A stretch of DNA of 64,000 bases from AV80 sp035536995 (GTDB lineage Bacteria; Verrucomicrobiota; Verrucomicrobiia; Chthoniobacterales; UBA10450), in the NCBI GenBank assembly GCA_035536995.1, contig DATLNB010000072.1:1-64000 (forward strand). Direction: 5' to 3'. Below the pieces are notes generated by a model, which had not been told where the DNA came from, ran no database searches, and worked only from the letters and a program-made list of their open reading frames with translations. Of this stretch, positions 34,781 through 42,629 are shown piece by piece. Positions within the stretch are counted from its first letter, which is position 1. Every line of letters begins with the position of its first letter. A program made the position numbers and the translations under genes.

Positions 34781-34994
34781 CCGGGACGGAAGCTCATCTG
34801 TAGCCGCGGCCCTGTGGGCCGCGTGGGGATCTCGCGTTGCAGCAACGCCGCTCTCACGCTTCGCATAGCGAAGCGGCTACAAGGAGGCCGGGACGGGAAG
34901 CTCTTCTGTAGCCGCGGCCCTGTGGGCCGCGTGGGGATAGCGTTACAGCAACGCCGCTCTCACGCTTCGCACAGCGAAGCGGCTACAAGGAGGC
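34781..34994. repeat. Tandem duplication of a ~106-bp palindromic element
   Basis: Two near-identical copies (about 34781-34887 and 34889-34994) each contain TAGCCGCGGCCCTGTGGGCC, then CGCCGCTCTCACGCTTCGCA and AGCGAAGCGGCTACAAGGAG. Inner parts are palindromic. They occupy the spacer between the histidine phosphatase gene and the ABC-F gene. Confidence 0.75.
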
Positions 34995-35010
34995 TGTCGG
35001 AGGCAACGTC

Positions 35011-35697
35011 CTATTTCGCGGGGTGGTCATCCCACGATTTCGACAGGCGCGCCGTCGGCACTGCGGGAATGGCCCCGCCGTCAGTCGAATAGTGCGATGT
35101 ATCGTTGAACAAGGTCAGACGCGCGTGCACCGCATCCTTGAAATCGATGATATTCAGCGCAGCCGGGCTTTGGTCCAGGGTGTCGCGATAACGGCGAGGA
35201 TCGAATCCAATCAACGAGCTGAGCAAGAGCCGAATCGTTGCCTTGTGCGACACGACCAGGACGTCGTCCGACGCATGCCGGCGGACAATATCCATCAAGA
35301 CCGGGAGCGCTCGCGCGGTCACCGCCAGCCCGCTTTCGCCGCCCACCGGCGCGAACGTGTATGGATCTTCTTCCCACGCCGCTGCCTCTTCCGGAAACGT
35401 CCGCTCCACATCCTTGCGCGTCAGCTGTTCCCAGCGGCCATGGGAAATTTCTCGCAACCCATCGCGCGTTTCCACCTCCAAACCATGAGGCTGGGCCAGG
35501 ATGCGCGCCGTCTCGACAGTCCGCCCCATCGGCGATGAATAGACCGCCACGATCTTCTCTCGGCTCAGCCGCTGACCCAATCGCCTGACCTGTTCGCGGC
35601 CTTCCTCCGAAAGCTCAACCTCCGTGGCGCCGGCGAACCGGTCTTCCGCCGTCAGAGTTGTGGCGCCATGGCGAACGAGAAAGATGCGCGAGTGCAA
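35011..35697 (-). CDS. Histidine phosphatase family protein (phosphoglycerate mutase-like)
   Basis: 228 residues. The catalytic RHG triad is at 9-11 (FLVRHGATTL), the general acid Glu near 83 (LREISHGRWEQ) and the second His at 151 (VVSHKATIRLLL). SSPMGRTVETA is the usual phosphate-pocket segment. This is the branch-1 histidine phosphatase fold, whose members hydrolyse small phosphorylated metabolites such as alpha-ribazole phosphate, sugar phosphates or phosphoserine; the substrate cannot be told. The C-terminus past about 205 (IPAVPTARLSKSWDDHPAK) is an extra tail. The start at 35697 is a TTG directly behind GGAAGG and is uncertain by a few codons. It stands alone on the minus strand, upstream of the duplicated repeat at 34781-34994. 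Confidence 0.88.
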   Translation of the reverse strand: MHSRIFLVRHGATTLTAEDRFAGATEVELSEEGREQVRRLGQRLSREKIVAVYSSPMGRTVETARILAQPHGLEVETRDGLREISHGRWEQLTRKDVERTFPEEAAAWEEDPYTFAPVGGESGLAVTARALPVLMDIVRRHASDDVLVVSHKATIRLLLSSLIGFDPRRYRDTLDQSPAALNIIDFKDAVHARLTLFNDTSHYSTDGGAIPAVPTARLSKSWDDHPAK

Positions 35698-35776
35698 CCT
35701 TCCCGCGTTTAACGGTGGTCCGGGTGCAAAACAACCAAAAACCTTTGGGGAGCACTCCGGTTATCAGCGCGCCACC

Positions 35777-35817
35777 ATTCACGATTCACGATTCACGATT
35801 CACAATTCACGATTCAC
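35777..35817. repeat. GATTCAC tandem repeat
   Basis: Five tandem units of 7-9 bp (ATTCACGATTCACGATTC...). The same unit builds the hairpin arms at 6279-6357. Simple-sequence DNA near the tRNA gene. Confidence 0.7.
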
Positions 35818-35895
35818 CGCCCCTCGGTGCCGGATTTGAGCGTTGGACGTTTCCCAATTGCTCGCGAATAATTTCCCGGTGCGCTGTCCGGAATT

Positions 35896-35967
35896 GTCCC
35901 CGTAGTTCAACGGATAGAACGAGGGTTTCCTAAACCTTAGATGTGGGTTCGATTCCCGCCGGGGACA
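35896..35967 (+). tRNA. tRNA-Arg (anticodon CCT)
   Basis: The acceptor stem GTCCCCG pairs with CGGGGAC (7 bp), discriminator A at 35967. D arm GTTC/GAAC. Anticodon stem AGGGT/ACCTT with loop TTCCTAA, giving anticodon CCU (reads AGG). T arm GTGGG/CCCGC with loop TTCGATT. No encoded CCA. A split duplicate of its 3' end lies at 36018-36110. Confidence 0.95.
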
Positions 35968-36017
35968 TTGCGATACCCGCCCGATGAAATCCAAACGAAC
36001 AGGACGTGCCGGGCGCA

Positions 36018-36110
36018 GGTTCGATTGACCCGCTCGCTCCCGCTCACTCGCCCCTTCGGGGCTTCGTCCATGTCGCGCCGCTCCCGCGGGCTCCATTCCC
36101 GCCGGGGACA
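36018..36110. repeat. Split duplicate of the tRNA-Arg 3' end (att-like)
   Basis: GGTTCGATT at 36018-36026 and ATTCCCGCCGGGGACA at 36095-36110 together rebuild the T-arm and acceptor 3' end of the tRNA at 35896-35967, interrupted by about 68 bp that includes a GCCCCTTCGGGGC hairpin. The 16-bp tail is identical to 35952-35967. It may be a trace of site-specific integration at the tRNA 3' end. No integrase gene is nearby. Confidence 0.6.
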
Positions 36111-36205
36111 GACACGTGAGGACGGCCATCGGCCGTCCCTCCAAGTCTCGGCACCGCAATTTACGCCTTTCCTTGAACAGGAGGACCGACTCCCTAGAGT
36201 TCTTT

Positions 36206-39200
36206 GTGCCGATATCACTTCGGAAAATCTCGCTCGGGGTGGCCGGCCTCGCGGGTTCGGTTATTGTTCTTTGGGCGGGCGGACGCGCAATCGACGTCGC
36301 GCCCCCATCCGGCAGCGTCCCGACGTTTGCGGGCAACGCCCAGCACACAGCGATCTACGATCCGCCAGCCGTAAACCTTAACATCATCAAGTGGTCGGCC
36401 ACTATCGACTTCAATAACAGCGGCGCCCGGGCTCACTACGGCGCCCCGCTGATTACGGCCGCGAATACACTCCTTACCCCGGTCAAGATCGCTGGGAACG
36501 CTTTCCGAGTAGACGCGTTCGATGGAGCTACCGGCACCTCGAAATACACGCTCGCGACCGATTACATTCTGCCGATCCACAACTGGATCCCGGTTTATAA
36601 CCCGTGCCTGACGACCGGCGCGTTCGGGACTCGACTTTATTATGCGGGCGCGGGCGGAACCCTGTTTCATATCGATAACCCCGATTCCCCCGGGCATGGA
36701 GCACCAGTCCGCGAGGTCTTCTATACGAGCACGTCGAATTACCTCGCAAACAAGGCCGCCTATGACGCGGCGATTTTCATCAACACGCCCCTCACGACTG
36801 ACAACAGCGGAAATGTTTACTTCGGTTTCCGGGTCCAGGGCACGGCCCCCGCGCCGTTGAACACGACCCAGAGCGGGTTCGCGCGGATCGATCCCACCGG
36901 CAACGCGACTTACGTCCTGGCCAGCACAGCGGCGAACGACGCCAATATCAATTACGACTCCCATAACTCCGCGCCCGCGTTGAGTAATGACGGAACAACT
37001 GTTTACGTTGTCGCCAAATCGAGCGTTAACTCGTCTGGCTACCTTCTCGGCCTGGACAGCACCACCCTCGCTACTAAGTATCGCGTCGCCTTGCGCGATC
37101 CGCGAAACAACAACCCTGCTAACATCACCGACGACAGCACCTCCTCGCCAACCGTCGCTCCTGATAACGACGTTTATTTTGGGATCCTGGGCACGCCGGC
37201 CAGCGGCTTCCGCGGCTTTCTCATGCGTTTCAGCGCCGACCTTGCGACGGAGAAGACACCGGGCGGGTTTGGCTGGGACTACACTCCGGCGATTGTTCCC
37301 GCATCAATGGTGCCCAGTTACCAGGGCCCGTCGCGTTACCTTCTCTTCTGCAAGTATAACAACTATGCCTACGGCGACGGAGATGGGATCAATCGCGTTG
37401 CCCTGCTCGATCCTAATACAACCCAGCTCGATCCGCATTCCTCGGCGCAGGGGCTCGTCGAAATGCGCGAAGTGTTAACGTTGATCGGTCCGCGCCCGGA
37501 CGACGATAACTATTCAGCGCAGTTCCCGTACGCCGTGCGGGAATGGTGTATCAACACGACGGCGGTTAATCCGGCGACAAACAGCATCATTGTTCCGAAT
37601 GAAGACGGCCGCGTTTACCGGTGGAACGTCGCGACCAACTCGTTCGCCCAAAGCGTGACCCTGAATCCGGGTTTGGGGCAGCCCTATGTCCCGACTGTTA
37701 TCGGGCCGACCGGAACTGTTTATACCTTGAACGGCGGGACCCTCTTCGCACTCGGCCCTGTGGATGGAGTCGAGATGACGGTGACCTCGAGCAAGCCCGA
37801 TGTACGGACCGTCGTAGCCGGCGAACCTATTACCTTTACCGCTTCAGTTTCTAATCCTGCATCGCCGGGAGCTACTCCTACCGGCACGGTTACCTTTACC
37901 GCCCTGACCTACCAGGATCTAAATCCAATCAACACAACCCTGGTCGCCGATGTTCCACTGGACGCGAACGGACAGGCCTCAGTTACCACTTCTTCCCTGG
38001 CTGCCGGCAATGGATATCTGGGCAACCATACAATCACGGCGACCTACAGTGGCGACGGGAATTTCAACTCCAGCAGCGCCAGGATGGTCCAAAAGGTCCA
38101 TGCCCTCGCCTCGACCACCACTGTGTCGTCTGCGCCGAACCCCTCCACTCCCGGACAATCGGTAACTTTCTTCGCGACGGTCGCGGGCGGCACGCCCAAA
38201 CCGACGGGAATGGTTACATTTTTCGAAGGAACAACTTTTCTGGCGCAAGTCCCGTTGTCCTCCGGAATTGCCGCTTTCGCGACCAACTCTCTCAGCCTGG
38301 GCGATCATACGATCAGGGCGGACTACCATTCAGACACGCTTTATGCATCGAGCAGCGGCGACGGAACTCACACTGTTACCCTGGTCGCACCTACTCCGAC
38401 GCCTACACCTACTCCGACGCCTACACCTACCCCGACACCTACTTCTACTCCGACACCTAGTGCGACTCCGGCTGCTACTCCCACGCCTTCAGCCTCGCCT
38501 CCTGCCACCGCCACCCCGTCGCCCACACCGACCGCGACCCCTGCAGCTACACCTGCAACGACCCCTACACCCACTGCCAGTCCGACTGCCACTCCTACCG
38601 GGACGCCCTCCCAAACGCCGACCATAACTCCATCTCCCACGCCAACCGCGACGCCCTCTCCTGGATCGGCGGCTCAAACAGTCAACCTTTCTACTCGGAT
38701 GCGTGTGGATACCGGGGATAACGCCGGCATCGCCGGATTTATCATCACCGGAAACGCGCCGAAACGCATCTTGCTCCGCGGCATCGGCCCGTCGTTAAGC
38801 CAGTCCGGCGTTCCGAATCCCCTGCCCGATCCATTTCTCGAGCTTTACGGCACAGGGCCTACGCCGATCGCGGTGAATGACAACTGGCGCGAGACCCAGG
38901 AAGAGAGCATCAAGAACACCGGCATTCCGCCCGTTAACGATTTCGAGTCGGCAATCGACGTAACATTATCGCCCGGCAGTTACACCGCCGTCCTCCGGGG
39001 TAACAACAACGGCGCGGGTGTCGCGCTAGTGGAGGTTTACGATCTCGATCAGGCTTCGAGCCGGCTCGCTAATATCAGCACCCGCGCGTTCATAAGTACC
39101 GGCGGCAACATCGCGATTGCCGGCTTTATCCTTGGCAACGCCAACGGGCCAACGCGGATCGCGCTACGTGGTATCGGTCCGAGCCTGGCCGGGTTGGGTG

Positions 39201-39451
39201 TCACGGATCCCCTGGCAAACCCGATCCTGGAGCTCCGCAACGGCGACGGCGTTCTGATCCTCGCAAATAACGATTGGCAGGATAATCCGGTCCAGGCCGC
39301 TCAGCTCAGGACGGCGGGCCTTGCGCCCTCCGACGAGCGCGAATCCGGTATTGTGGCGACGTTGCCACCCGGCCGCTACACCGCGCTGCTTGCGGGTCAT
39401 AACGATGGGACCGGCATCGGTTTGGTGGAGGTCTACGATCTCGGGCCGTGA
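36206..39451 (+). CDS. Exported PQQ-like propeller protein with Ig-like domains and shared C-terminal module
   Basis: 1081 residues from GTG 36206, which places a signal or anchor segment at the N-terminus (ISLGVAGLAGSVIVLWAGG). The longer frame from 36116 runs through repeat DNA and is less likely. Residues about 35-515 form a beta-propeller of PQQ/quinoprotein-like repeats (GSVPTFAGNAQHTA, SPTVAPDNDVYFG, EDGRVYRWN). Two bacterial Ig-like (Big_3 type) domains follow (about 520-632 and 632-727; TGTVTFTAL, TGMVTFFEGTTFL). A Pro-Thr linker (727-822), made of CCTACACCTACTCC-type DNA repeats, leads to the two C-terminal ~120-residue repeats (823-1081; STRMRVDTGDNAGIAGFIIT). It has no catalytic motif; a structural or adhesive surface role is likely. 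The next gene lies 69 nt downstream on the same strand. Confidence 0.88.
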   Translation: MPISLRKISLGVAGLAGSVIVLWAGGRAIDVAPPSGSVPTFAGNAQHTAIYDPPAVNLNIIKWSATIDFNNSGARAHYGAPLITAANTLLTPVKIAGNAFRVDAFDGATGTSKYTLATDYILPIHNWIPVYNPCLTTGAFGTRLYYAGAGGTLFHIDNPDSPGHGAPVREVFYTSTSNYLANKAAYDAAIFINTPLTTDNSGNVYFGFRVQGTAPAPLNTTQSGFARIDPTGNATYVLASTAANDANINYDSHNSAPALSNDGTTVYVVAKSSVNSSGYLLGLDSTTLATKYRVALRDPRNNNPANITDDSTSSPTVAPDNDVYFGILGTPASGFRGFLMRFSADLATEKTPGGFGWDYTPAIVPASMVPSYQGPSRYLLFCKYNNYAYGDGDGINRVALLDPNTTQLDPHSSAQGLVEMREVLTLIGPRPDDDNYSAQFPYAVREWCINTTAVNPATNSIIVPNEDGRVYRWNVATNSFAQSVTLNPGLGQPYVPTVIGPTGTVYTLNGGTLFALGPVDGVEMTVTSSKPDVRTVVAGEPITFTASVSNPASPGATPTGTVTFTALTYQDLNPINTTLVADVPLDANGQASVTTSSLAAGNGYLGNHTITATYSGDGNFNSSSARMVQKVHALASTTTVSSAPNPSTPGQSVTFFATVAGGTPKPTGMVTFFEGTTFLAQVPLSSGIAAFATNSLSLGDHTIRADYHSDTLYASSSGDGTHTVTLVAPTPTPTPTPTPTPTPTPTSTPTPSATPAATPTPSASPPATATPSPTPTATPAATPATTPTPTASPTATPTGTPSQTPTITPSPTPTATPSPGSAAQTVNLSTRMRVDTGDNAGIAGFIITGNAPKRILLRGIGPSLSQSGVPNPLPDPFLELYGTGPTPIAVNDNWRETQEESIKNTGIPPVNDFESAIDVTLSPGSYTAVLRGNNNGAGVALVEVYDLDQASSRLANISTRAFISTGGNIAIAGFILGNANGPTRIALRGIGPSLAGLGVTDPLANPILELRNGDGVLILANNDWQDNPVQAAQLRTAGLAPSDERESGIVATLPPGRYTALLAGHNDGTGIGLVEVYDLGP

Positions 39452-39520
39452 CAAGACTGCGTCCCAGATATTTCCGCATACAACTTGTTTACATCGGCCA
39501 GTCCATTCATAGTCCGCCCC

Positions 39521-42055
39521 GTGTTCAGAGCCCGCGTCTTCCTGTCTTTCATCGTTGTTTTCGCGGCCACCCTCGCCGTTTTCGCTCAGGCTTCCCGTCG
39601 CAACTCGTTGCCGGACGAAGCACTCGAAACGTACCACGACGCCCCCGTCTACGTCTGGCGAACCGAGTCTTCGCCTGCGAAAGTGTCGCAGTTCGGTGGG
39701 TTCACCAGTTATCAGGTGAACGTGGGCCTGAACGGGCAGAACATCGTGGGCGACGCCGCCAATGAACCTTCCATCACGGTCGACCCGACCAATTCCAGCA
39801 AGATGTCGATCGGTTGGCGGCAGTTCGACACGGTTAACTCCGACTTTCGCACCGCCGGATGGGCTTACACGACGAATGGTGGAACGTCCTGGACCTATCC
39901 CGGCGCGCTTAGCTCAGTTTTTCGGAGCGACCCGGTCCTGTATTCAACCGATGCCGGCACCTTCTTTTACCTGAGTCTCGTCGCCGGCTTCCAGTGCGAC
40001 ATCTGGCGATCGCCAAATTCCGGCCAATCCTGGAACCGCCTCGGGCCGGCCGTGGGCGGCGATAAGCAATGGTTGACCATCGACAACACGAACAGCACCG
40101 GCCGCGGATTTCTCCACCAGTTCTGGAACACTGGCGGCAACAACTATGCCGGCCGCCAATACAGCCGGTCGATCGACGGCGGGTTCAACTGGTCGGACCC
40201 GATCTTCATTCCGAATGGCCCGTCCTTTGGAACGTTGGACGTGGATACAAATGGAAATCTCTTTATCGGCGGGATCGCCACCTCCGATTTGCGAATTTGG
40301 TGCATCCGTTCGAGCGACGCGAAGAATTCGATGGTGGTTCCGACCTTCGATCAAAGCACGGAAGTGTACCTTGGCGGCACGCTCGGCTTTAAACAATCGA
40401 TCAATCCGGAAGGGCTTGTCGGGCAGTTTTTCCTGGCAGTCGATCGCTCGGGAACAAGCACCAATAACAATGTTTACATGCTGGGCAGCCTGGTTCCGTC
40501 AGAGGGATTGGCAACCGGTAGTGACGTCATGTTCGTCCGGAGCACCGATGGCGGTCAGACCTTCAGTTTTCCGCGCCGAATCAATGACGATCCCGTCAAT
40601 CCTAACAAGTGGCATTGGTTCGGAACTTTCGCCGTGGCCCCGAGTGGGCGGATCGATGTCGTCTGGTACGATACCCGGAACGCCGCGAACAACACCGATT
40701 CACAGCTCTTCTATTGTTATAGCTCTGATGGCGGCGTTACCTGGTCTCCAAACGTCGCGGTAAGCCAACCATTCAATCCTCACCTCGGATATCCTCAACA
40801 AAAGAAGCTTGGGGATTACATCACGATGGTTTCGGACAACAGCGCGGGCCACGTGGCCTACGCAGCGACATTTAACCAGGAGGAAGACATCTACTACGTG
40901 CGCGTCTCGCCTGACTTGGTTCCCGGGGCAACTCCAACGCCAACACCTGTGCCAACAGCTACGCCGACGCCCACGCCGACACCGGTACCGACTCCCACCC
41001 CGACTCCAACACCTACTCCCACTCCTACCCCCACCCCTTCGCCGGCCGCGTCCCCTACACCTACACCTACACCTACCCCTACACCTACACCTACACCTAC
41101 ACCTACACCGACACCGACACCGACACCGACGCCCACGCCGACTCCAAGCCCGGAACCATCGCCATCCCCAACCGCGACACCGGTTCCCACGCCGACTCCG
41201 TCAGCCACACCGACGCCTACATCCACTCCTACTCCAAGCCCTACGGCGACACCCACCCCGACCCCGGCTCAGGCGATCAATCTTTCCACCCGCATGCGCA
41301 TCCAATCGGGCGATAATCTCGGTATCGGCGGTTTCATTATTACTGGGACCGCTCCCAAACGTGTCCTGATCCGCGTGCTCGGCCCTTCGTTGTCCAGCTT
41401 CGCGCTGACCGATCTGTTGCCGGACCCGCGCGTCGAGCTGCATGGACCTTCGGGTTTCGCCACGATCATGAACGACGATTGGGGCGACGACCCGGTGCAG
41501 AAGACGCAGATCGAATCCACCGGCCTCGCGCCGACGAACGAACTCGAATCGGCAATTGATGTCACGCTCACTCCCGGCAGTTACACCGCGCTCGCCAAGG
41601 GCAAAGGCGACGCCTCCGGTCTCGGCGTCGTGGAAGTTTACGATCTCAGCCAGGATGTTCCCGCACGTCTGGCTAACATAAGCACTCGGGCATTCGCCGG
41701 GACTGGCAACAGCATAATCATCGCCGGATTCACCCTGGGCGGTCACAGCGGTCCGGATCGGGTGGTTGTGCGTGGTCTCGGGCCGAGCCTTAGTTCCGCC
41801 GGCGTACCAAATGCCCTCGCGAATCCGCGGCTTGAGCTTCGCAATGCCCAGGGCGTAGTCTTGATCGCAAACGATAACTGGCAGGACGATCCCGCCCAGA
41901 AGGCGGAAATCTCCGCCGCCCAGCTAGCGCCGACGAACGAATCAGAAGCAGCCATTATTCAAACATTGGGCGCGGGCGCATATACCGCATTGCTTTCCGG
42001 GACGAACAACACGACCGGAGTCGGCCTCGTCGAAGTTTACGATTTAGGACCGTAG
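39521..42055 (+). CDS. Exported BNR/sialidase-like propeller protein with shared C-terminal module
   Basis: 844 residues from GTG 39521, giving the signal peptide VFRARVFLSFIVVFAATLAVFAQ. A TTG at 39485 would add 12 residues. Residues about 70-465 carry BNR/Asp-box style repeats (SxDGGxTW: STDGGQTFSF, SSDGGVTWSP, TTNGGTSWTY), forming a six- or seven-bladed propeller as in sialidases and photosynthesis-stability factors. The catalytic set of a true sialidase is not evident. A Pro-Thr linker (about 470-583; PTPTPTP runs) leads to the two C-terminal repeats (584-844; TRMRIQSGDNLGIGGFIITG and STRAFAGTGNSIIIAGFTLG). It is probably co-expressed with the gene ending at 39451. Surface or secreted location is inferred from the signal peptide. 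Confidence 0.88.
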   Translation: MFRARVFLSFIVVFAATLAVFAQASRRNSLPDEALETYHDAPVYVWRTESSPAKVSQFGGFTSYQVNVGLNGQNIVGDAANEPSITVDPTNSSKMSIGWRQFDTVNSDFRTAGWAYTTNGGTSWTYPGALSSVFRSDPVLYSTDAGTFFYLSLVAGFQCDIWRSPNSGQSWNRLGPAVGGDKQWLTIDNTNSTGRGFLHQFWNTGGNNYAGRQYSRSIDGGFNWSDPIFIPNGPSFGTLDVDTNGNLFIGGIATSDLRIWCIRSSDAKNSMVVPTFDQSTEVYLGGTLGFKQSINPEGLVGQFFLAVDRSGTSTNNNVYMLGSLVPSEGLATGSDVMFVRSTDGGQTFSFPRRINDDPVNPNKWHWFGTFAVAPSGRIDVVWYDTRNAANNTDSQLFYCYSSDGGVTWSPNVAVSQPFNPHLGYPQQKKLGDYITMVSDNSAGHVAYAATFNQEEDIYYVRVSPDLVPGATPTPTPVPTATPTPTPTPVPTPTPTPTPTPTPTPTPSPAASPTPTPTPTPTPTPTPTPTPTPTPTPTPTPTPSPEPSPSPTATPVPTPTPSATPTPTSTPTPSPTATPTPTPAQAINLSTRMRIQSGDNLGIGGFIITGTAPKRVLIRVLGPSLSSFALTDLLPDPRVELHGPSGFATIMNDDWGDDPVQKTQIESTGLAPTNELESAIDVTLTPGSYTALAKGKGDASGLGVVEVYDLSQDVPARLANISTRAFAGTGNSIIIAGFTLGGHSGPDRVVVRGLGPSLSSAGVPNALANPRLELRNAQGVVLIANDNWQDDPAQKAEISAAQLAPTNESEAAIIQTLGAGAYTALLSGTNNTTGVGLVEVYDLGP

Positions 42056-42629
42056 CGCCCGTTGCGCATCCCCGTGGAGGGACGGCCGCTGTCCCGGTTC
42101 CTCTTCGCCCGTAAGGCATGCGACCCCCGTCACGGCGACTGAGCGTCGTCGCAACAGCGCAATTGCCGAGGGGTCGCTTGGAAAGACGGGCTCTGTCCCG
42201 TCCTCTTAGCGCGTAAGGCACTGTTACGGCGACTGAGCGCCGTCGCTACAGCGCCCGGGGGCGGCTATCATGCGAATTGGAGGGCGTTTCTGTGAAACGC
42301 CGTTCATTCCACTGCGCGGCACGTTCCTTTCCTCAGAAGCGCCGCAGGCGCGGCAGATAGATCGGCGCGTGGGCGCGGCTGCCGCGAGGTTCACAGCAGC
42401 GCCGGAGGCGCGTCAGATTAGAGCCCGGAGTGAGCGGAGCGAACTCCGGGTCATTATCTGCTCAAGACCTAACCCCCGAATGGGGGTGGCGGAATGCAGG
42501 CTCTCGCAATCGCCGGCCGTCGCTACAGCGCAATTGCCGATCGACCCGTCTCGCGCTGCCAAAGTCAGCCGCTCCGCGGTCTGACCAGCGGCCCGCCAAT
42601 AGCCAGGAACAACGCGCTCCGGATGCCAC
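42056..42629. repeat. Convergent intergenic region of palindromic repeats
   Basis: 574 bp without a gene. Two copies of CGTAAGGCA...ACGGCGACTGAGCGYCGTC (about 42110-42165 and 42210-42255), a GGAGGGCGTTTCTGTGAAAC hairpin at 42279-42301, two GCGCCGSAGGCGCG units (42350 and 42400), and a hairpin CCCGGAGTGAGCGGAGCGAA closed by CTCCGGG near 42425-42450. The last is the best terminator candidate for the genes on either side. Confidence 0.5.

Noticed and set aside
35941..36381. Plus-strand 146-residue ORF beginning inside the tRNA
   Set aside because: It starts in tRNA-Arg and overlaps the exported-protein gene in another frame.
38368..38640. Minus-strand ORF of GVGVGVG repeats (also 40894-41256)
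   Set aside because: It is the antisense of Pro-Thr linker DNA in real plus-strand genes.
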